From: Chlorobium sp.
GTDB lineage: Bacteria; Bacteroidota; Chlorobiia; Chlorobiales; Chlorobiaceae
Direction of reading: 5' to 3'
Length of the DNA stretch: 64,000 bases
Assembly (NCBI GenBank): GCA_005843825.1
Contig: SZXX01000033.1
Location: 54,034 to 118,033 of the forward strand
Positions 27,027 to 34,440 of this stretch are shown piece after piece (position 1 is the stretch's first letter; each line of letters opens with the position of its first letter). A program made the translations under genes and the position numbers. Below the pieces are notes generated by a model. The model had not been told where the DNA came from. It saw nothing but the letters and a program-made list of their open reading frames with translations, and did no database searches.

Positions 27027-29483
27027 TCATAACTCATCAGGATTGAGTATGCCATGAACAGTCCTCATCAGCGATTTGAAAGAGAATGGCTTCTGGATAA
27101 AATGAATTCTGTCATATTCCTCGTTATCGGGTGAAAAAACATTGGTAGTGTACCCTGACATAAACAGTGTTTTAAGGCCAGGAATACTGGATTGAAGCTT
27201 TTTTGCAAGGTCAGATCCATTCATCTCCGGCATTACAATGTCAGTCAATAACAGATCAATACCTGCATTGTGTTTGCTGGCAAGCTCAATAGCCTCAAGG
27301 GGCTTGGCTGCTGAAAGAACCACATATCCATTGTGTTCGAGCATACGCCGGCTGAGATGAAGGATTTCGGGCTCATCTTCAACAATCAGAATTGTTTCCT
27401 TCCCGGGTTTGACCGGAGGTTCCGGGTTATCACGTTCATCAGGATCACCATACCCTCTGTGACGAGGAAGATAGATTGTGAATGTTGTCCCCTTGTTCAG
27501 CTCACTCTGGTGTTCGATATAGCCGTTATTCTGTTTAACGATACCATAAACCGTTGAAAGCCCTAATCCAGAGCCCTTCTCCTTCGTCTTGGTTGTAAAA
27601 AAGGGTTCGAAAATATGAACCAGATGCTCTTTTTCAATACCACAACCATTATCGGTGACAGAGAGTGATACATACTCACCAGGGATTTTACAGGAAGAAT
27701 CAGTGAAACTATTTGTCTTATCAACACTTTTTATCCCGGTTTCGATGGTAATTTGTCCGATGCCAGCTATGGCATCCCGGGCATTGACACAAAGGTTGAT
27801 AAGAATCTGGTCAACCTGAGATGGATCAACTTTAACCTGAGAACTATGACTGTCAGGCATCCAGACAACGGTTATATTTTCGCCAATCATTCGTCTGATC
27901 ATCGAAAGCGACCGTTCAATCAAATTGTTAAGATCAAGAACTATCGGCATTACCGGCTCCTTTCGGGCAAAAGCAAGTAACTGCCTGGTAAGATTGGCCG
28001 AGCGTTCGGTAGCATTGAGGATATCCTTGAGGTTCTCCAGCATAGGCTCTTCAGTAGAGTGACGCTCCATTGCTATTTCTACATTACCGATAATGACTCC
28101 CAGCATATTGTTGAAGTCATGGGCAATACCTCCGGCGAGTTGCCCTATCAGCTCCATTTTTTGAGATTGCATCAAAGCTTCGCGTGTGCCCTGTTCAGAT
28201 AACTCTGAACGTTTACGTGCTACGATATCCCAAGCTGTATCGGAAAGGGATTCTATCAATTTGACATCATCCTCATCATATTTACCTCGCTTGTTTCCTG
28301 CACCGACAATTGCCACTACCTTGTTCCCCCGGATAACAGGAACAACCAGAGCGCATTGGAACTCAGAATCACCGTCTGAAGACTTAAGCTTACCCTGACC
28401 GTTATATATCAGCGACCTCTGTTCCCTTAACGCTTCACTGTAGAGATCTGCTTCTATAAGAGGAGAGGCCATGCCGATTTCATTCGTCCTGCACATCTCT
28501 TTCTGGGCGTTAGCTGACCATGTCTGCATTGAAATTGTCGTCTGGTCATCCGCGAAAAGGAGGCAGAAACTGATACTGCTTTCTGTCATCCGTTCTGCTT
28601 CTTTGAGTGTAATTTTCAGCATTTTCTCAACAGAATTGGTCTCCGCAATCTCAAGCAGGTGGAGCCGGAAAGCAACAAGTGATTCATAGCGCTTACGCTC
28701 AGTGATATCATGAATAATCGAATAGAGAAAGTCTTTCCCCTCAATCTCTATGACATTGCTGAACACCTCAACATCACGCATTGAACCGTCAGCCCTGTTG
28801 TGGCGAAATGAAAACCGGTTTTGCTTGGCAGACCTGATTTTTTCAAAATTGCTTTTTATGATATCAGGCGAGATGGAGTTTATCTGCTGAATGCACATCT
28901 GCCTGAGCTCTTCAATAGACCATCCATAAAAATCAGCTGCCGCGTGATTGGCATCAATAATATTGCCGGTTTCGGGATCAATAACGATCTTGATCGCTGC
29001 ATTGTGTTCAAAGAGTTTTCGGAACCGCTTCTCACTTTTATACAATGCCCGTTCAGCCTGCTTTCGTTCGGTAATATCCAAACCCATACCGATAAGAAAA
29101 GGCTTGCCGTCAAATATTATTCTTCTGACAGTGATCAGTCGCCAGCAGATTTTTGGCCCCCCGTGAACGAGTACTCTAACTTCAATAATCTCCGAAGCTC
29201 CGGTGAGGAGTATATTTTGTATTGTTCGATGTATAAGCGGACGATCATCAGGATGAAAAAACTCTCTGACATCAGCACCGGACATTTCACTTTCAGTTCT
29301 GCCTGTTATTTCATCACGAAGAAATGCGTTCCACCTTACAAGTCGCCCGTCAGCATCCAGCATATAAAAAGAGCCATTTATAGCATCAATAACGCTTTTA
29401 CTGAAAAGCTGCTCCTGTTCAGGGGTCAACAGCAGGTTTTCGAGTTGCGGCCATTGTTGTTTTTCGGTCTGACTGTTCGTCAT
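27027..29483 (-). CDS. Hybrid sensor histidine kinase (PAS-PAS-GAF-HK-REC)
   Basis: This 818-residue protein has no membrane helix and should be cytoplasmic. In order: a PAS domain (about 20-145, ending ITERKQ), a second PAS (about 150-270, ITERKR), a GAF-like domain (about 280-430), a dimerisation/phosphoacceptor helix with '[16 protein letters not shown]' (His about 460), an HATPase domain with N box '[12 protein letters not shown]' and G boxes 'DNGCGIEKEHL' and '[15 protein letters not shown]', and a C-terminal receiver with 'ILIVEDEPEIL' and phospho-Asp in 'LLLTDIVMPEMNG'. No output domain follows, so it must signal to another protein. It is closely related to the larger split kinase at 45.7-49.9 kb. 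Confidence 0.93.
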   Translation of the reverse strand: MTNSQTEKQQWPQLENLLLTPEQEQLFSKSVIDAINGSFYMLDADGRLVRWNAFLRDEITGRTESEMSGADVREFFHPDDRPLIHRTIQNILLTGASEIIEVRVLVHGGPKICWRLITVRRIIFDGKPFLIGMGLDITERKQAERALYKSEKRFRKLFEHNAAIKIVIDPETGNIIDANHAAADFYGWSIEELRQMCIQQINSISPDIIKSNFEKIRSAKQNRFSFRHNRADGSMRDVEVFSNVIEIEGKDFLYSIIHDITERKRYESLVAFRLHLLEIAETNSVEKMLKITLKEAERMTESSISFCLLFADDQTTISMQTWSANAQKEMCRTNEIGMASPLIEADLYSEALREQRSLIYNGQGKLKSSDGDSEFQCALVVPVIRGNKVVAIVGAGNKRGKYDEDDVKLIESLSDTAWDIVARKRSELSEQGTREALMQSQKMELIGQLAGGIAHDFNNMLGVIIGNVEIAMERHSTEEPMLENLKDILNATERSANLTRQLLAFARKEPVMPIVLDLNNLIERSLSMIRRMIGENITVVWMPDSHSSQVKVDPSQVDQILINLCVNARDAIAGIGQITIETGIKSVDKTNSFTDSSCKIPGEYVSLSVTDNGCGIEKEHLVHIFEPFFTTKTKEKGSGLGLSTVYGIVKQNNGYIEHQSELNKGTTFTIYLPRHRGYGDPDERDNPEPPVKPGKETILIVEDEPEILHLSRRMLEHNGYVVLSAAKPLEAIELASKHNAGIDLLLTDIVMPEMNGSDLAKKLQSSIPGLKTLFMSGYTTNVFSPDNEEYDRIHFIQKPFSFKSLMRTVHGILNPDEL

Positions 29484-29811
29484 AAAATGTTCTTATATGT
29501 GCAAGGATAATTAACGCTTACAGAAGCGTCTACAGGGGTTCATCCGACTCAATCGTTGATTGATAATGAGTGTCTGAAAAACATAATGTACACACTCATA
29601 AGAACAAATCGAGCCTCTGTTAAAAAAACTTTCCAGGGCAGAGTACTCATAAAGGGTTCAATGGGTTTGATTACTCGCTGATATTGCCATCAGCTCCACC
29701 GTCCAAAAAAAACTCTGCCAGCTTTGATTTTTCACTCATATTGTGGACATTGGTTTTATATATACTGATGTTTGTTGATGATACTCACTTGTAACGATAA
29801 TTTTTACTGAC
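29484..29811. other. Divergent promoter region with an inverted repeat
   Basis: These 328 nt lie between the divergent kinase and metallopeptidase genes. A perfect 8-bp inverted repeat, ATGAGTGT (29566-29573) and ACACTCAT (29592-29599), has an 18-nt spacer and could be an operator or a hairpin. No gene is seen. Confidence 0.4.
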
Positions 29812-30504
29812 ATGTATTTTGATCCAATGTATTTTGTTTTTGCCATGCCCCCTATGCTTCTTGGCTTATGGGCACAGTTCAAGGTAAAATCCTCTTTTAA
29901 AAAATATTCACAGGTACGCACCCAGACCGGGATTACCGGAGCAGAAGCGGCAAGGCGCATTCTTCAGCGGGGAGGCCTTGGAAACGTGACAATTGAAACT
30001 GCCCAGGGCATGCTTTCCGACCACTACGATCCGCGCAGCAAATCGCTGCGATTAAGTGAAGAAGTGTTCAATATACCCAGTATTGCCTCAGTTGGTGTTG
30101 CTGCTCATGAAGCCGGACACGCCCTTCAGGACAAGTCTGGCTATATGCCCCTGCAACTGCGTTCTATAATGGTCCCTGCTGTTTCTATCGGCAGTAATCT
30201 CGGCCCGATTATCTTTATGGCAGGCATCTTTCTTGCAGGAACGCTTGGAACAACCCTTGCCTGGGCAGGCATCATGCTTTTTGGGGCAACGGCACTTTTT
30301 GCTCTCGTTACACTTCCTGTTGAATTCGATGCCAGCCGCCGGGCAAAAGAACTTCTAGTTTCACAAGGCATTGTTTCGACTGCTGAAATGAAAGGGGTCA
30401 ACGCTGTGCTTGACGCTGCTGCGCTCACCTATGTTGCTGCAGCTGCCCAGGCTATTACTCAGTTGCTTTACTTTCTCACGGTCATGAACCGTCGAAACTC
30501 TTAA
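29812..30504 (+). CDS. YugP-type zinc metallopeptidase (DUF232), membrane-bound
   Basis: This 230-residue membrane protein has an N-terminal helix (about 3-20), the zinc motif 'AAHEAGHALQ' (HExxH at about 98-102), two central helices (about 118-170) and the downstream Glu in 'PVEFDASRRAKELL', the third ligand. This is the neutral zinc metallopeptidase family typified by B. subtilis YugP, whose substrates are unknown. It is 25 nt upstream of the amino-acid permease gene and probably co-transcribed with it. Confidence 0.92.
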   Translation: MYFDPMYFVFAMPPMLLGLWAQFKVKSSFKKYSQVRTQTGITGAEAARRILQRGGLGNVTIETAQGMLSDHYDPRSKSLRLSEEVFNIPSIASVGVAAHEAGHALQDKSGYMPLQLRSIMVPAVSIGSNLGPIIFMAGIFLAGTLGTTLAWAGIMLFGATALFALVTLPVEFDASRRAKELLVSQGIVSTAEMKGVNAVLDAAALTYVAAAAQAITQLLYFLTVMNRRNS

Positions 30505-30529
30505 CAAGCTGGTCAATCCCATTATCCCT

Positions 30530-32035
30530 TTGAAAAACAGTTTCAGAAAAAAACCTCTTGCACTTCTGCTTGAGGAGATGAAAAGCGAACATAGACTAAA
30601 CAGGGTTCTCGGGCCTGTTGCGCTGACAAGTTTAGGCATAGGAGCCATTATTGGAACGGGAATTTTTGTTCTCATCGGGGTAGCCGCTCATGACAAGGCA
30701 GGCCCTGCGGTAAGCCTTTCGTTTGCTCTTGCCGGTCTGGCCTGTATTTTTGCGGCTCTCTGCTATGCGGAGTTTGCCTCCATGGTCCCTGTCGCCGGGT
30801 CCGCCTATACCTATGCCTATGCGACCCTCGGGGAACTCTTTGCCTGGATTATCGGATGGGATCTCATTCTGGAATATGGAGTGGCTTCAGCAACTGTTGC
30901 GCATGGATGGTCGCACTATTTTCAGGATTTTATAGGAATATTCGGTCTGGGAGTTCCCCTGCTCCTTACAAAAGCCCCACTTGACTTTGATCCCAATACA
31001 GGAGTCATGAGCTATACCGGTGCATGGTTTGATCTCCCTGCTGTGCTGATTACTTTTGCAGTTACCGCTATCCTGGTCAAGGGAATCAAGGAGAGCGCAC
31101 GGTTCAATGCCGGCATGGTCATTGTCAAAATTGCAATTGTTCTCCTGGTCATCGTGCTCGGTGCAATGTATGTGAACCCTGCAAACTGGAAGCCCTTTGC
31201 TCCATTTGGGTATTCAGGGCTCAGCATCTTCGGCCATACCATTCTCGGCGAAGCGAGTCCTGGCGGAGCCCCTGTGGGAGTGCTTGCCGGAGCTGCTATG
31301 ATATTTTTTGCCTATATCGGCTTCGACTCCATTTCAACCCATGCCGAGGAGGCCAAAAACCCGCAGAGAGATATTCCTATTGCCCTGATCAGCTCGCTTG
31401 TGATCTGTACAGTGCTTTATATTGCGGTGGCAATGGTCATAACCGGAATGGTACCCTACAATCAAATCAATATTGATGCTCCTGTCTCCAACGCCTTCAA
31501 ACAGGTCGGTATCGGCTGGGCACAATTCCTCATTTCCCTTGGAGCCATCACCGGCATCACCTCAGTATTGCTTGTGATGATGCTCAGCCAACCGAGGATT
31601 TTTCTTGCCATGGCCCGCGATGGTCTGCTGCCGAAATCTTTTTTTGGAGCTATTCATCCAACATTCCGGACACCCTGGAAGTCAACTATTCTGACCGGTT
31701 TTTTTGTGGCCGTGCTTGGAGCTTTGCTTCCCCTCAGATTACTGGCGGAACTGGTAAATATCGGCACTCTCTTCGCCTTTGTCATTGTTTGCAGTGCTGT
31801 GCTGATTATGAGAAAAAAACATCCTGAAGCAGACAGGCCCTTTAGGGCGCCTTTTGTTCCCTTTGTACCTATTGCCGGTATTTTCACCTGCGTCATTCTC
31901 ATGCTCTCCCTGCCTGCCGAAAACTGGATAAGGCTTGTCGGCTGGCTCCTTATCGGCTTTGTAATCTACTTTTTCTATGGCCGCAAGCACAGTGCATTGA
32001 ACAAGAGCAAACCGTCATTGGAAAATGGAAAATAA
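30530..32035 (+). CDS. Amino-acid permease of the APC superfamily
   Basis: This 501-residue protein has about 12 or more membrane helices and the APC signature 'LTSLGIGAIIGTGIFVLIG' in the first helix, 'YAEFASMVPVAGSAYTYAYATLGELFAWIIGWDLILEYGVA' and 'FFAYIGFDSISTHAEEAKNPQRDIP', close to cationic amino-acid transporters (CAT type). Substrate is not determined by sequence. The start is a TTG at 30530, kept because the N-terminal 'FRKKPLALLLEEMK' is conserved in relatives; an ATG at 30578 with an adjacent GAGGAG is the alternative. It overlaps the next gene by 11 nt. Confidence 0.92.
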   Translation: MKNSFRKKPLALLLEEMKSEHRLNRVLGPVALTSLGIGAIIGTGIFVLIGVAAHDKAGPAVSLSFALAGLACIFAALCYAEFASMVPVAGSAYTYAYATLGELFAWIIGWDLILEYGVASATVAHGWSHYFQDFIGIFGLGVPLLLTKAPLDFDPNTGVMSYTGAWFDLPAVLITFAVTAILVKGIKESARFNAGMVIVKIAIVLLVIVLGAMYVNPANWKPFAPFGYSGLSIFGHTILGEASPGGAPVGVLAGAAMIFFAYIGFDSISTHAEEAKNPQRDIPIALISSLVICTVLYIAVAMVITGMVPYNQINIDAPVSNAFKQVGIGWAQFLISLGAITGITSVLLVMMLSQPRIFLAMARDGLLPKSFFGAIHPTFRTPWKSTILTGFFVAVLGALLPLRLLAELVNIGTLFAFVIVCSAVLIMRKKHPEADRPFRAPFVPFVPIAGIFTCVILMLSLPAENWIRLVGWLLIGFVIYFFYGRKHSALNKSKPSLENGK

Positions 32036-32726
32036 AGTTTTTCTCATTACAGGGGCCTCTACCGGAATCGGTGAAGCTACGGCGAGGCGAGCAGTAGAAG
32101 CAGGATTCAATGTTGTGCTTGCCGCACGCTCTACTGAGAAGCTTGAACGTCTGCGCGATGAACTTGGCCACGAGAGGTCACTGGCCGTTACCTGCGATGT
32201 TGCAAACTGGCAATCACAACAGGAAATGGTAGCGCACACAATAAAACACTTCGGCAGAATTGATGTTGTTTTTGCAAATGCCGGTTTTTCAAAAGGCTCA
32301 ACATTTTATGGCGGTGAAGACAAGCCTGAAGAGTGGCAGCAGATGGTCATGGTCAATGTCTATGGCGCTGCCGCTACGGCTCGTTTGACGCTTCCTGAAC
32401 TGGTAAAAAACAGGGGTCATCTTCTCGTCACCGGCTCTGTGGTAGGACGGATTACCTCAATACGGAACCTCTACTCGGCAACCAAGTGGGCTGTGACCGG
32501 CATGGCTCAGGCTATCCGTAATGAGATGGTTGGAACAGGAGTTCGCGTTACCCTCGTTGAACCGGGAATCGTTGACACACCCTTCTGGGATAATCTGCAG
32601 AAACCCGACTCTGCGAAAGAGTTACAAGCTGACGATATTGCCCGGGCCGTCATGTTCGCTGTAAGCCAGCCCCCTCATGTCGATGTGAACGACATTCTCA
32701 TCCGCCCAACAGGCCAGCTCCACTAA
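32025..32726 (+). CDS. Short-chain dehydrogenase/reductase
   Basis: This 233-residue SDR has the NAD(P) motif 'TGASTGIGEATA' (TGxxxGIG, about 9-16), 'NAG' near residue 86, catalytic Ser in 'LVTGSVVGR' and the YxxxK pair in 'YSATKWA'. The Arg in 'LAARSTEKLERLRDE' suggests NADP(H). The substrate cannot be read from the sequence. Its start lies inside the end of the permease gene (11-nt overlap), so it is translated from the same message. Confidence 0.93.
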   Translation: MENKVFLITGASTGIGEATARRAVEAGFNVVLAARSTEKLERLRDELGHERSLAVTCDVANWQSQQEMVAHTIKHFGRIDVVFANAGFSKGSTFYGGEDKPEEWQQMVMVNVYGAAATARLTLPELVKNRGHLLVTGSVVGRITSIRNLYSATKWAVTGMAQAIRNEMVGTGVRVTLVEPGIVDTPFWDNLQKPDSAKELQADDIARAVMFAVSQPPHVDVNDILIRPTGQLH

Positions 32727-33066
32727 AGGAGCCCATTATGATTCGTTTGGTCACCAACAACAGCACCCAGTCCTCAAAACTCACAACTATCTTTCTTCAC
32801 TGCCCACTGCAAACTGCCGACTCTCTGTCTTCCATTGCCCACTCTGCCCACTGCCAACTTTCTTCCTCCTGTAGGTTGGGGTGATTCCTGAACCCCAACA
32901 AAACCAGTTAAAGAGGTTGTCCGGAGACCTGCGTTACCGAAGTGCGTCAATTTTTATCTATTCCAAATGAAAATATTCTTGATAAACGTTTTATTTTCAG
33001 CCATTTTCGAAGAGGTTTTTTATTGGAATCGGGAGATTGAACAAATTTAGACAAAGAGGGATAACA
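32727..33066. other. Intergenic region with simple and REP repeats
   Basis: These 340 nt have no gene. The stretch 32799-32859 is built from imperfect CTGCCCACTGC/CTGCCAACT units; similar short units occur near 25370-25390. A REP-like palindrome follows at 32871-32899. Confidence 0.55.
32871..32899 (+). repeat. REP-like palindrome, copy 3 (remote)
   Basis: Identical over 29 nt (GTAG plus the 25-nt palindrome) to the two copies that bracket the RAYT gene about 15 kb away, and in the same orientation. It stands alone in an intergenic region, as mobilised REPs do. Confidence 0.85.
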
Positions 33067-33357
33067 ATGTCAGAAGTGATTTTGGTTGCAAAAGTTGTAG
33101 CAAAAAAAGAGTCAGTTGAACTGGTCAAGAGTGAATTACTCAAACTTGTTGCTTTTGCCCGAAAGGATGAGGGGTGCAAAACGTACTTATGTCACGAGGA
33201 TCAGAACGACCCTGCGGTTTTTATGTTTTATGAAGTATGGGAGAGCCAGGCACTGCTGGAAAAGCATATGACCACAGAGGGTTTCAAAGCCTATCAAAAA
33301 GCTGTAGATGGTCATATTGCCGAGAAGGTTTTCAATAAACTGACACTGCTTGCGTAA
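33067..33357 (+). CDS. Antibiotic biosynthesis monooxygenase-domain protein
   Basis: This 96-residue protein has the ABM dimeric ferredoxin-like fold: 'ILVAKVVAKKESVELVKSELLKLVAFARKDEGC', 'FMFYEVWESQALLEKHMTTEGFKAY'. Relatives act on quinones or are of unknown role (YgiN-like). I chose the ATG at 33067 because GAGGG is about 7 nt upstream; an in-frame TTG at 33037 has none. It is a single gene. Confidence 0.88.
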   Translation: MSEVILVAKVVAKKESVELVKSELLKLVAFARKDEGCKTYLCHEDQNDPAVFMFYEVWESQALLEKHMTTEGFKAYQKAVDGHIAEKVFNKLTLLA

Positions 33358-33495
33358 CACATCTGAGCACCTCTGGTTATCTGTTCCGAAACCCGGTTAC
33401 TACGCTGGGCGGTGATCGAAATTAAACCGTTCACTACAAGTTCATAGCGATTTTAAAGTGTAGTGAGCGGTTATCGGTTCTTTTTCCATGCAGTT

Positions 33496-33717
33496 TTATG
33501 CCCGTGACAGGGGTTCCTTATCATATATTTCAATCATAGCTCGACCGGCAGGCGTTGTTATGTATCGCTCCAGTAATCCCGCCTCCCCCATCTTTTTATC
33601 AGTCCTATAGGCCCCATTTGTCCTATAGGTCCTATTCCTCTTTTTGATTGCCGCTGCCGTTTGCAACTCTTTCCTCGTCACTCGCTCCTCCGCACCCAGC
33701 ACAACGATCCGAGGCAT
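33496..33717 (-). pseudogene. Remnant of a winged-helix-type gene, carrying a dispersed repeat
   Basis: The 73-residue frame has 'ERVTRKELQTAAAIKK', then a repeat-encoded 'RNRTYRTNGAYRTDKK', then 'GEAGLLERYITTPAGRA'. The first and last parts resemble the C-terminal winged helix seen in Fic-type and helicase-like regulators ('RKEL... AGLLERTIPDKP'). A second, more broken relative lies near 58850-59010, where the frame reads 'AGLLERSIPDKP' before a stop. No upstream domain is present, so this is probably a relic, though it retains an open frame. Confidence 0.45.
33602..33642. repeat. Dispersed CCTATAGG-type repeat, copy 1
   Basis: This 41-nt sequence is 39/41 identical to 58962-59002. It is built from GTCCTATA units. 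A further 19-nt block, 33566-33584 (CGCTCCAGTAATCCCGCCT), matches 58872-58890 with one mismatch, but the spacing between the blocks differs (17 versus 71 nt). Confidence 0.75.
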
Positions 33718-33788
33718 TTATACATTTTGCAGATTTGTTTGAGGAATTGTATAACCCGCTATGCTCTACCGTAAACTAACAGCATCCC

Positions 33789-33971
33789 TTAGAAATCAAA
33801 TCCGGTCAGACAATCACCGATGACTATATTCGTGCAGGCTTAAAAGCCGGAAGATTTGCCGCTTCAGAAGCACTTCAGCCCTGGCTGATTTATGGAGGTA
33901 ACTCTTCATACGAGCGGAGCGGGGTGTCGGTCATGAGCTGGCGCGACATCGCAAAATGGGCCGAGCCTTAA
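33789..33971 (+). pseudogene. 3' remnant of a DUF4143-type AAA ATPase gene
   Basis: The frame reads 'LEIKSGQTITDDYIRAGLKAGRF', 'WLIYGGNSSYERSGVSVMSWRDI' and ends at TAA 33969-33971. 'EIKSGQT' and the final '(V)SWRDI' are typical of the C-terminal end of AAA-family ATPases with a DUF4143 domain. An in-frame stop lies just upstream (33777-33779) and the ATPase domain is missing, so only about 60 codons remain. Confidence 0.6.
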
Positions 33972-34440
33972 ACCTACACCTCTTTCTACTCAACCCTCAG
34001 CATCATGCCTTGAAGGAAGACGGCAAATTCCTCATGCCTGCTAACGATGAATTCAAGCAGAATGATGATTTGATTGAGAAGATTGTCAAGAAGCTGAGCA
34101 AAGCGAAGGCTCAAATGGTTTCGGCTGTTGCTAACTTACTAATGTAACAAGAGATAATAAACTTAGCTTTACATACCGCTGACTATACAACAAATCTTGT
34201 GGCGATAAGCACAACCTCGTTAGCAGGTTTGCTCAAGTGAGCCCAATTATCTGAACCAAAATGATATGGGAAATTGGGTTCATCTTCCACCTTGCTATCC
34301 AAATTAAGGGGCTTCTGACTTTTGCCAAGTCTTTTTCCTGCAGAAGACTCCAGCCTTTGCTGAACACACAGACCGTCCCTCATCTCTTCTACTGCTTGTC
34401 TACGACACACCAACTTGACAGACCCTCCAAGAGAGTTACG
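33972..34440. other. Degenerate region before aconitase
   Basis: About 470 nt without a recognisable gene. A plus-strand frame (33956-34147) contains a lysine-rich stretch 'DDLIEKIVKKLSKAKAQM', and a minus-strand frame (34183-34413) is open but has no ribosome site or known domain. Both may be leftovers of transferred genes. Confidence 0.4.

Noticed and set aside
32799..32859. CTGCCCACTGC units as a CRISPR or tandem array
   Set aside because: Units are short and irregular, without constant-length spacers; it is only a simple repeat. No CRISPR array was seen anywhere in the window.
34183..34413. Minus-strand 76-codon frame before acnA
   Set aside because: No domain recognised and the surroundings are gene relics; I could not support it as a gene.
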